Below, one piece after another: positions 55,111-64,000 of a DNA stretch of 64,000 bases. The translations under genes and the position numbers were made by a program. Below the pieces are notes generated by a model. It was given only the letters and a program-made list of their open reading frames with translations. It made no database searches and was not told the DNA's origin. Origin of the DNA: Ligula intestinalis. Taxonomy: Eukaryota; Platyhelminthes; Cestoda; Diphyllobothriidea; Diphyllobothriidae. The DNA lies in NCBI GenBank assembly GCA_036362985.1, contig JAYGXS010000002.1, forward strand, positions 10,575,598 through 10,639,597. Direction: 5' to 3'. Numbering within the stretch: position 1 is the first letter of the stretch; every line of letters starts with the position of its first letter.

Positions 55111-55949
55111 AGGCATGCTTATTTGAACGCGCGTGTCTACGCGAGTGTGTGCGTGACTGATTAAGCTGAGGTCAACTGTGGGGGCCGCCGGCACGCCGAA
55201 GAACAGGGTAAGCTGGCGCAGCTGTCATCGGTTAGTTAGGAGCAGCTGCGAGGTCAAGCCTCGAAGCACTGGAAGAGTTGCTTGTGACAACGCATAACTT
55301 TGGAGCAGCAGGCCTTGAAGAACGAATAGGGAACAGGCATTGTGGCCGTTCGCCACAAAACCACACTTTAAAAAAATGACTGCTTAAGTTGTGTGAATTT
55401 TCCCACTTGACTTTCGATGTCTTTAAGTATTTTATAGAAAACATGAACAAAATCGTTTTTTCCTTTGCTCATTTGGTTGCAAATTAAGTTTTCTTAAAAG
55501 TTTGTACTTCGAGGCAATTTATGCATCGGTTCCCAAACAATTTTTGACTTGACTTGCAGTTCCAATTTTTTTCTTAAGGTTTCGAAAGCACATTCTGCAT
55601 ATATTCTAAGGAAAATCGCACATCTGTTCATGTAGTGCTCATAAAATATTGCAACGGATGTGAAACGTATTGTAGAATAGATGCGCTGCGTGAATACGAG
55701 GCTTTATAAGAGCTCGACCATCAGTATTGGCGAGATCCGCTGCGTGATTCAACAACCTGAAGTGAAGACAGGGACTTACGCGTAAATTACTTTTAAGTGG
55801 TAGCAGACTTGCGTTGCATCTACCACACTCTCTCTTCCCTAATAAGCCCGAACTCGGTTTCCAGCCAAACTCAAACAGACCGGAGGCGGGAGAGGGCGTG
55901 GGTGATTGGCGTGACCGGAGCCGCCCCAAACGTGCCGCCACACCTGGTT

Positions 55950-56110
55950 TGGATGTCAGATTACTGAGAGTGCCAAAAAGGCCACATTAGGTAGGAACCA
56001 TCACAGCCTGACTCCCAGTCAGCCGCTCAACACGGACACACACTGGGCTGACAACGCGGTTCGAGTTAGTTTGCGATTTGGCGACCTTCCAAACCACCGC
56101 TTTTAGCGCA
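55950..56110 (+). repeat. R2 repeat, copy b
   Basis: CCTGACTCCCAGTCAGCC, ACACACTGGGCTGACAACGCG and GGCGACCTTCCAAACCA in the family order. Confidence 0.6.
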
Positions 56111-56299
56111 GATTTGTTATAGCGAGGAAAGTGCGCTGGGCCGTCGACCTCTCACCTCCAGCATCAGGCCACTGTCCGAGCTGAGGAGTTGTCTGATGTG
56201 GGATGGGCACAGTGACAAACAGGACCGGTGAACCCGTCTGCGCACGCCACAGCATGACATGGCCCCGTTGACTCAAAACTCTGGGATTTACACGACTAA

Positions 56300-56460
56300 G
56301 GGTTACGAAGGAGCCGTTGGCGCCTGACTCCCAGTCCACTGGGCAGCCAATCAGCACAACACACACACACTGGACTAATGGCGTGGTCTTTTATAAAGTG
56401 TCATTTAGCAACCTTCCAAGCCAAGGTCAATCGTGATATTCTCGGGCCTGCACCACACAT
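56300..56460 (+). repeat. R2 repeat, copy c
   Basis: CCTGACTCCCAGTCCACTGG, an (AC)n stretch, CTGGACTAATGGCGTGGT and GCAACCTTCCAAGCCA, about 350 bp after copy b. Confidence 0.6.
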
Positions 56461-56489
56461 GTAGCAGAGGAGTCGCGCGGAAAATCGGA

Positions 56490-56710
56490 CTTACACAAAA
56501 CTGTAAAATGGGTGCTACGGCTGGCAAGCGACGAAAAATGGAAAATTGGTAACAACTCTACCTACGCAAATTTTGCAGTAGCAGCCATCAGGAATGTGTT
56601 GTGGCTGGAGGCTACCTATGCGCGACGAGAAAATTGAAAACAAACGTGTAAATTGGACTACTGAGTACATTCAAGTAGGCATGCATTATATTTAGTGGTC
56701 CCTACAGGGC
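56490..56710. repeat. Second copy of the 48.6-kb foldback MITE (mostly one arm)
   Basis: CAAATTTTGCAGTAGCAGCC, ACGTGTAAATTGGACTACTG and TATATTTAGTGGTCCC match the right arm at 48895-49073. The left arm is reduced and diverged. Confidence 0.65.
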
Positions 56711-56999
56711 ACTCCGACCACTTTTCTTTCGTTTGATATGCCCCTCAGAAATCTTGGGTTATCAGTTACTGTAGCGTCCCATACAAGAAATCCTCGCCCG
56801 GATTCTAGTTGACAATAATACTATCGGGCTCGGATAGCAGATGTAGTGATGGGTCCACACGCGGATGGAGCTGACGATCTGTGTTACCTTTCAGTGAGAG
56901 GGGCTTTTAAGGGAAAGCGGTATGTTAAGTTGAGGGTGATTATGGTGAGTGTATGTTCCATGTCAGAAAAACAGTACTCTCGGCACTTAGTTCAGTCGC

Positions 57000-58550
57000 C
57001 GAATCCTGTTTAGGCATTAGGCAGGCCGTTCCCATTGTTATTCCTATCTTGAGCCGACTCCCAACGCGTATACTTATATGCTCTTTGGATCAAATATGGT
57101 AACAGTTTCCTATGGACTGAAAGAACTATAATCGCTAGTATCTTCAGCATCACAATTAATGCGCTTTCACTGCAGCAATGTACTCTCATACTGTTGCCCT
57201 CTAGTGCCGAACTTGTAGACCACATTTCTAGAAAGATGGTTATCTCTAAAAATCTGTGCTAGATCTAGATAACCTAGAAAGGCTACGGTAGCCACTTGTT
57301 ACGACCTAATAGCATGTAGCAACTTAGGTGTTTAGAGGGCATATTCCTCTCCAATTACAAAGAAGACCTCTTCTGTGTCCTCAAGAGGGAGTTGGACAAT
57401 GCAAAATCTAGCCAATTAACAATAAATGGCAAAATTCAACATAAAGATATGGTAAAACTTGAGCTATTTCTTCATAAATTTCGTCAACCAATAAGATGAC
57501 AGCCTGGTGGATAGAGTTGAAAGGGCAGTATGCATGGAGAGCGCTGCTTTGCTGGTTTCACCACTAACATTAATACTACCAGCATCACTGAAATTGTCCT
57601 ACTCCTGGTGCATTTGATTTAGACTGTCCTATTGTACCTACCTGATGCTGTAATTTCGTACGACTGTCCTTTAGATTAATACTTGTAGTGTGCTCGCTCC
57701 TTACTGTACTCATCAATTCTACTTTAAGAGGTACTTGCACTATCCCACTATCAGTTAGATAGAAATAAAACTGCCGCTACCAGTACTATCAGTATAAAGA
57801 ACTAGCAGTAGAAGCAAGAGTCCTAGCAGTAACAATGCGAAGCTAGTTAAAAACCTTACCTGCCGTATGAGACAGAATCACCTCAGCTGATAAACTTATA
57901 TTTTCAACTGTTATACTGAATTGATATAAAATAGGATGAAAATCATATTTCTGAACCATTAGTGCTGATAAGGGAAGTTTCCAAGCTTCCATGACTAGTG
58001 GACTGCGGGAGAATCTTGCTTCCAACTAGACAGACGGCGCTCCGCAACTTCTGAGCTAAAACTAGGTATTTTAGATGTTACAAAAGTCCGAAATTTGAGC
58101 GCGCATCGGTAGCAGATATTAAGCTATCATCAAATGCACATTCTTTAACCCTACTGTTACTAAAATTGCAACATTTCTACATGCATGTACAGGCTTTAGC
58201 AAGTATGATTACTAGAACCAGAACTTTAGCCTAGACACAGCACTTCTAACAGAGGTATCCTGAAAATTGGCACATGCCACTTTATTACCACCTAAATGCA
58301 TGACAGATCCGCAGCTCTTGTTGCATAAACCTTTCCCAAACCTTGAGTTGACTAATATCCCCTAATAGGTCTTTAACTACACACTAAACTAAAATGTCCC
58401 ACATGTATGCACAGGCCGCATGGTAGTCTACCACGTACGGGTCTTAGCAAGTATGGTTACTAGAATTAGCCCCCTAGAATAACACTTTCAAAGTAGTACA
58501 CTAGAGATCAAGGGAACACGGCCCAGACCAAACTCCGATCAGCAGAACTA
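57000..58550. other. Unassigned sequence with trinucleotide-like runs
   Basis: Contains irregular ACTA/AGTA-rich runs (57690-57840) and a repeated phrase AGCAAGTATG-TTACTAGAA (58198-58215 and 58447-58465). No gene recognised. Confidence 0.4.
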
Positions 58551-58559
58551 CTTTCCTTG

Positions 58560-59345
58560 AGATAAGAGTGTGGAAAACAAGTCAAGCAGAGCTTGCTCAG
58601 GCCCCCAAGCGTGTACTTACCCGAAATAGTTAAACCCAGACTCACATTCCTACTGAGAGCAAAGGGATATAAGCCCTCGCGTTGGCTCAGCCCGCATCGC
58701 CGTTGACAAATGGCGGCATCAGTGCTAGCGACACTTTTTGTCGAGATTGAGGGGACATGAACCCCGTGCTGGCTCTAGTGCTCCTGGCATAGGCACGTAC
58801 CTATAGCAGCAGCTTCTTAGTCCGTACAGTTCGATGGATCAAGTTGAAAGTGCGGAAACCAAGGCGTATGCATCTTTGCTCAGGACACCCAGCTCTATTA
58901 TTATCCAAATGCTAATCACTTCTACCTCATACAGACAGGGGAGTGCATACTGGGTGCGTCTCCTTAAATAGAAGATACACAGGCAGTACTTATAGTATAC
59001 TATCTACTAGCCTCAGTAGGTATACTTTCTAGAATTAGCACTTATTTCATATGCAAGCACCTATGGCAACAGCGTCTTATTCCGTACAGCTCGAGGGATC
59101 GAGCTGAGAGTGCGGAAGCCAAGGCAAGCACAGTTTTGCTCAGGCCCCCAAGCCTGTACTTCCCCGAAGCAGTTAAACCCAGATTCACCTTCCGTATTCA
59201 GATCAAGGGTATAGGAACCCTATTGAAGGCTCAGTCAGTGTCAACGCTGACAAGTGGTGGCACCAGTGCCAGCGCCAGTAATCCTACACTTCTTTTTAGG
59301 TTTGAGGGGATAGGAACCCTGCGCTGACTTTAACCAGCGTAAATA
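58560..59345 (+). repeat. Imperfect tandem repeat with unit of about 0.27 kb
   Basis: The landmark TTGCTCAGG recurs at about 58593, 58873 and 59137. Copies 1 and 3 share CAGGCCCCCAAGC, AGTTAAACCCAGA, GGGGA(C/T)A(T/G)GAACCC and GTGCGGAA(A/G)CCAAGGC. The middle copy is diverged. No coding signal shared by the copies. Confidence 0.7.
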
Positions 59346-59689
59346 TTACTCAGATGCACCCTAGCAGTAACACTAGAAATAACAGCAGTGTTTGTTTATC
59401 AGAACGAGGACTAGCTTCTTAGAATCAGGCTAGACGCCTACTATAGGTGAGTGAGAGTAGACAGTACAGTAGTACCGGCGCAAAGTCTACTGTCACTATA
59501 TACTAAGTTTAGGCGATGTTTACGGCTGCGACCTACACGCTCTCTCTGTGCGGCCATCTCGACTTGTCTTGTTGCCTTTTAAACGCAGTTGAGAGGGTTA
59601 GAGTGGGGTAGGTAGTGGCGCGCGTGCTATCACTATACCTGACAACAGTCATCGTCTCTACTGTTGAGTAAATGGTGGACATCTTCGCT

Positions 59690-60420
59690 TGCGATGGCGA
59701 ACTAACACAACACAGGTGCTGGTAAGGAGGAATGCAACTGTATGCTATAGCCAGTGGCGTTCTACTGCAGGTTTAAATGGAGATGCATGTAACCTAACAG
59801 GTTTATGCGGTATGAATGTACGTGGACAGTGAAAATGAGTGCGGTGACTGTATTTCAAAGCTCCAAGCACTGGTTCACCAGGTCCTGTCTCATGGATTTG
59901 CGAGTGACCGACCAGTCTGATGCGCGATGTGCGATAACAGTAAGGGCAGAATAGATCGGGAAGTGCTGGGACGATGGTGCTGCTGTTTTAATCGATGATG
60001 GTAAGGTCAGGCCGATAAGAGTACTGAGGATGGAATTGTTGATGGGTGCGCAATGTGCGTTAGATGTGTCGTCATCACGATGAATTCCGTTGTCATGATT
60101 GCGCACGTGACCGAATAGGCTAATGCGATGAGTGAATGCGCGAGGGCAGTGAGGAATTGGCGGGGGTGATTTCTGCTTTGTTGGTGCTCTCAGTACTAGT
60201 AAGCCAGCCTATGTGCGATAGATTCGCAAGTGATAGGCCGGGCCGATGTGGGCGGTGATTGTACGATCAAAATGGGGACACGTTAGTTTCGAGTGGTCAT
60301 TGTAGGTGGAAGTAGCGTGTGACCTGTCGGATGGGGCCATTGTGATCAACGCGGGATAGCGCTAGAGAGAATTATGACGGCTAGCGAAATCGGCGAGGCA
60401 TCGGGTCGTTGAACGTCCCT
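59690..60420 (-). pseudogene. RTE-like element tail with decayed C2H2 fingers
   Basis: On the minus strand from about 60155: HCPRAFTHRISLFGHVRNHD (finger with HX3H), GIHRDDDTSNAHCAPINN, and lower down TSRIRLVGH-like sequence near 59900. This is the repeated RTFTHR-GLFGHMRIH and IGLVGHLRIH array of flatworm RTE-like proteins. Several first Cys residues are lost and frames shift. Confidence 0.6.
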
Positions 60421-60899
60421 AGTGAACTTTGCAAACCTAAAAATAACCTTTCTTCAAATATAAATAAAACAAAAGAACCTCCTTAAGCTCCGCGTCTGGC
60501 CCGATGAGGGTTTATTGAAATCTTACATATGTTCGCCAACTACCCTTCTGAATTCTCTGATGGAAATATTTGCAAATTTTAAAATGAAGACGTAATTCGC
60601 TGAGCATAAGCACAGTAAGCAAAATTATTGTGCATGTCTTCTGGTAGTGTATTTAAGATGACGCAAATCAATGTGAAGATTTTACATTTTTCAGCAGCCA
60701 TGTTTTATAGCTTGCAGCCAGAAAGGAGCTAATTAAAAAAATTACCTAATGAATTGAGTGGAATGCATGCGGATTTGCGCTGTAGGATAAAAAATTTCAC
60801 AACCCTTCCTTAATAATCGTCTCGGATCTAAGACATTTTCGAACTGTGGTTAGCATTTCATGCGAGTAAATATAAGCTCACCGTACTCGCATCAGGCAC

Positions 60900-61310
60900 A
60901 CATATCGCGGGGGGTTAAGTAAGTTAAACCCCAGCAACAGCGATCTTCAGACCATGGTTACTTAGTAGAGAAGAAGTCAGCGGAGGCCAGAATAGTTTAT
61001 GATGTACACAAAGGAAGGTAGAATAGATGGAAAGAGTTTTGACCTCAGAGCATACGTCATTCCGCTGGAGCGCCGTGGTCCTAAGGGACGTCTGGCCGCC
61101 GAGGGTGGAGAAGAAGCGACATGATTGAGTGGTGCTTGGGCAGCCGCGAGAACCTAGATGCACGTGTGTGTCCAAGTGGAAGTTCGTCAAGTTTCTTTAG
61201 GTCAGAGCGACTAGTAGCGCTGACTGAGGTATTGGATGACCTTGAGGAAGCCGGCGTTGAAAAATGACACCAGAGAAGTCAATGGAGGGCGCCTGCCGGC
61301 AGCGACCTCT
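60900..61310 (+). repeat. R1 repeat, copy l (reference copy)
   Basis: Cleanest full-length copy: start TATCGCGGGGGGTTAAGTAA, then AACCCCAGCAACAGCGATCTTC, ACCATGGTTACTTAGTAGAG, GGAGGCCAGAATAG, TGATGTACACAAAGGAAGG, AGTTTTGACCTCAGAGCA, and end CCGGCAGCGACC. No conserved ORF across copies, hence non-autonomous. No terminal inverted repeat seen. Confidence 0.8.
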
Positions 61311-61539
61311 ACACACACACTGTGCACGCTAATTCACTCATGGGCTTATTCGGTTCATCGGTTAGCATTCTTCCAGTCCAGGACTATTAGAACGCCATGA
61401 TATATTCGAGTACGTCAGCTTGTTTGTATTTATGAAAGTGCACCGAAACCGTCAGTATCAAACTATCTTGCCACACCAAAACACCAGTCCCATGTCCGAG
61501 CTGGTCAGTTATCAGATGCAGGGACAGGGTGTTTTGGAT

Positions 61540-61700
61540 GACAGAGGAACCTGACTTTTAGTCCACCAGTCGACTACCCCGCCCAAACACACACGGGGCT
61601 GACTGCGTTGTTTGAGTGTGCTTGTCAGTGGACAACCTTCCAATCCATGGCACTTAGCTCTCGATGATAGACTTAGGGTCGCATCACAAAAGCAGCAGAT
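61540..61700 (+). repeat. R2 repeat, copy d
   Basis: CCTGACTTTTAGTCCACCAG, ACACACACGGGGCTGACTGCG and GGACAACCTTCCAATCCA follow the family order. Confidence 0.6.
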
Positions 61701-61739
61701 GAGTCACATGGATAAGGAGCCAAGTATCAAAATGCCACC

Positions 61740-62567
61740 TTTCCTCTCAATTGTGAGGAGGTGATTGCACACCTGTGTTATGTAGTGTTGTGCGTGACCA
61801 AGTGTAATGTAGGTGCTGGTGAGGACAAACGTGGCAGTGTTCTATACTCAATGGTGTTATGCTAGAGGATTTAATAAAGGCCCATGCAGTGTGTGAATGT
61901 GTGTATGTACATTGCAGAGATTTGAAGTGGGTACGGCGGATGCTCGCTAGCGCTCCTAGCCCTGGCAGGCCGGTCTCATTCCTATGTATTAGCAAGTGAA
62001 CGATCAGGCCGATGCATGATGTGTTTGTGCGGTGACAGTGGCGACCGAATACGTTGGGGAGTACTGATTCAAAGGGGTTGGGTCACTGGTACATGTGGTC
62101 ATGATTTAGTACACTAACGCGGCGCGTGAATACACGAGAGCAGCGAAAGTAATGGAGGCGGCAGCCTCTGCCGTGTATTGGCGCTCCATGCATTGGTTCG
62201 CCAGTCACGGTGGGAGGGATTCACGACTGACCGGTCGAGCCGATGGGTGAGGTGGATGTGCGATCGCAATGAGGACAAGGATCGAGGATCGACAAAGATG
62301 AGGCATTGCAATCGGATCATCTGTAGTGGAGATGGTCGCCGTTGTGGAGGAAGGGGGAATGACAGTTAGGATGTTCGGTGATGCAGTCGTTTGAGTGTCG
62401 TTGCATTGTGGCCGAAGATGTCCGACGAGGCCGATTCGTGAGTGGAAGGTGCGTTGGCAGCAAGGACATGTTGGGAAGGCTTGGGCATTGGCGATGTTGC
62501 GCATAAGTGTGCTTCCAAGATAAATCAAGTTGCTTACAATCTTGATTCGAGGAGCTTTATTTTGCAT
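61740..62567 (-). pseudogene. RTE-like element: RT end joined to C2H2 finger tail
   Basis: Minus frame 62567-62205 opens with IKIVSNLIYLGSTLMRN (the YLGSTL box near the end of RTE-type RTs) and runs at once into CPCCQRTFHSRIGLVGHLRP, a finger. Further down, in other frames, CIGLIVHLLIHRNETGLPGL (near 61985) is a second one. RTE-like element identified from recalled motifs. Truncated in the RT and frame-shifted in the tail. Confidence 0.65.
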
Positions 62568-62784
62568 GTGATAATGGTTGATGCATGCTGATTATTAGTC
62601 CACAGTTAGCGCAGCCGGCAGCGAAGACATCTGTGTTCCTTTGCATGTCCGAAATGGATATAATAACGTTTAGTGCGGGGAAATATTACGTCAAAAATAT
62701 AACGAACAAAACATCGAAACACGCTCACTTCAAGAGCCTGGCTTTAAAGCCTCGGAGGAATCACTAGTCATCTTTTTCATATAA

Positions 62785-62930
62785 ATAAATAAATTTTATA
62801 GTTTAGAACCAGAGGGCCTCGTCATTGCAGACTTAGTGCTGTGGTCAAAATAAATACAAAGTGGATAAATGCTGCTCTTCTAAGCGGTCGGCCACCGATT
62901 TCTGGGTGGCTGCTTGTCCGGTTTTATACG
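62785..62930 (-). mobile_element. LINE 3' UTR fragment, same family as 29881-30080
   Basis: TAAATAAATAAATTTTATA tail, then AGAACCAGAGGGCCTCGTC, GCAGACTTAGTGCTGTGGTC and CGGTCGGCCACCGA. Same order as at 29881-30060. Confidence 0.6.
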
Positions 62931-63719
62931 ACATTGGAAAGAGGATCTAATACATCTGTCCTCCCAACTCCGATACACCTACTACTGGAATTTCCGGTGA
63001 GAAGTTCCCACTTGGCGAGTATTTCCGAGCCCTCGGCCTGCAACGCACACATGCGACGTTACATTACTTAGAAGACCGCGAAATTTGTACGGCACCTTTC
63101 CGAGCTGGCTTGTTGGACATTGCTGATTGATGATCTACAAGACCTCACCTACCCACAGACCGCTGTTTTACAAAATGCTTATACTGTTTTGTAAAAATTA
63201 ACTTTTATTGTCTAGATAGAAGAATACGAAATAAATTGTACACATCTTCATGTTTATTGTTTTTGTCATTATTTGTCAGTAGTATATATTTTTTACATGT
63301 TTTGGCGAAAACTGCTCCTTACCTAGTCGGATGGGCGACAAACTTGGCACCTAAGCGTCTTCTATCGTCGCTGTTGAATGATGACGGTAGATTGTTAACT
63401 GCGTCCAGCTCCCTCAATCCCCCCAGACATCTGCAGCGTTGATTCTACGTTTCACAATCGTTCCGATGGAGAGCGATATTTTAAACTCCGTATCAGCCGA
63501 TGCCCACATCCGAACGATGCACTGACTTCTGCTTGGATATGCTTGCCCTTCTGACCGACCGTGGTTAAATCTACATGTGTCTAATAAAAAATCGAAAATC
63601 CATAATTGACCGATATTTTCTGGACACAAATATATCTAACGGGGAAATATAAATACTAATACTGCACAGATATTCTTTTCTTCATTTTAATATTATTAAA
63701 CATTTTAAGACAACTATTT

Positions 63720-64000
63720 AAATTAACACGAATTGAGGCAAACGTTCGCATCCCAGGTACGTGTGTAGATAGAGAAGTAGAAGGCGTTGCGATCACCGGA
63801 ATCATAAATTTACTTGTCTGAGCTTTCGAGCTCCTTCTAGAGTCCTTCGTCAGAAATTAAAGGCGTACACGAAAAACAAGCAAAAGTTATAGGACGCAGG
63901 GACCAATCAACCGTTACGGGGAAGGGGGAAAGGGGGGGGGGAAGAGAGTCAACTGATAGTGCCATCGTTCCGGAGATACCTGCGCAGCGCGATGTATGCC
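63720..64000 (-). mobile_element. Penelope-like family B 3' end, runs off the window
   Basis: On the minus strand from 64000: codons for LRRYLRNDGTIS and a stop, matching the C-terminus after CIELAP in the split copy, then a pyrimidine-rich stretch, CGGTTGATTGGTCCCTGCG, and the hammerhead-like motif. The rest of the element should lie to the right of this window. Confidence 0.6.
63815..63853 (-). other. Hammerhead-like motif in Penelope family B tail
   Basis: Minus strand: CTGACGA, AGGACTCTAGAAGGAGCTC, GAAA, GCTC. The two conserved boxes are exact. The stem between them pairs only partly. Confidence 0.4.

Noticed and set aside
1..64000. CRISPR array, bacterial operon or prophage
   Set aside because: No regularly spaced short repeats, no ribosome-binding sites or dense coding; the intron-exon genes and retroelements show eukaryotic nuclear DNA.

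Overview
The window looks like eukaryotic, repeat-rich nuclear DNA, most likely from a flatworm and probably a tapeworm of the diphyllobothriid type. This is an inference from four things: interrupted genes that mix 33-43 nt introns with multi-kilobase introns; several Penelope-like retroelements; CR1/Jockey-like LINE remains; and RTE-like remains whose tail carries C2H2 fingers of the IGLVGHLR type, which I associate with flatworm retroelements. No bacterial features were seen. Most long ORFs are remains of transposons or chance frames.

Bases 1-24,850 are AT-rich and appear to be one host gene on the minus strand, a ZC2HC1 (FAM164) family zinc-finger protein. I rebuilt six exons from splice sites, phase and similarity: 24841-24829, 24788-24715, 24671-24371, 16495-16374, 12303-12231 and 5102-4971. 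The 3' end was not found. The introns hold a foldback element (11128-12043), a degenerate DNA transposon with tnp2-like and DUF4806-like parts (20.9-22.9 kb), three copies of a GC-rich stem element, and tRNA-like pieces. A composite Penelope-like element with two inverted arms and a probable 14-bp target duplication lies at 194-3082, downstream of or within the gene.

Bases 25,200-31,700 are packed, nested retroelement remains: a Penelope-like fragment (25.2-26.1 kb), a GAA microsatellite, a CR1/Jockey-like LINE (27.06-29.14 kb), a second Penelope-like family (29.17 kb), and LINE 3' ends on the minus strand.

Bases 32,000-62,000 are richer in GC and contain many copies of a dispersed repeat of about 0.42 kb (called R1 here), a second family (R2), two further inverted-repeat elements (43.5 and 48.6 kb), a LINE 3' end with a (CAA)n tail (44.4 kb), a Penelope-like copy split by an R1 insertion (51.6-52.8 kb), a tandem repeat (58.6-59.3 kb) and RTE zinc-finger relics. 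One compact six-exon gene model sits in this region at 34522-35653. It encodes two FAR1/ZSWIM-like zinc-binding domains in tandem, with introns at the same positions and phases in both, and is the most interesting single locus here.
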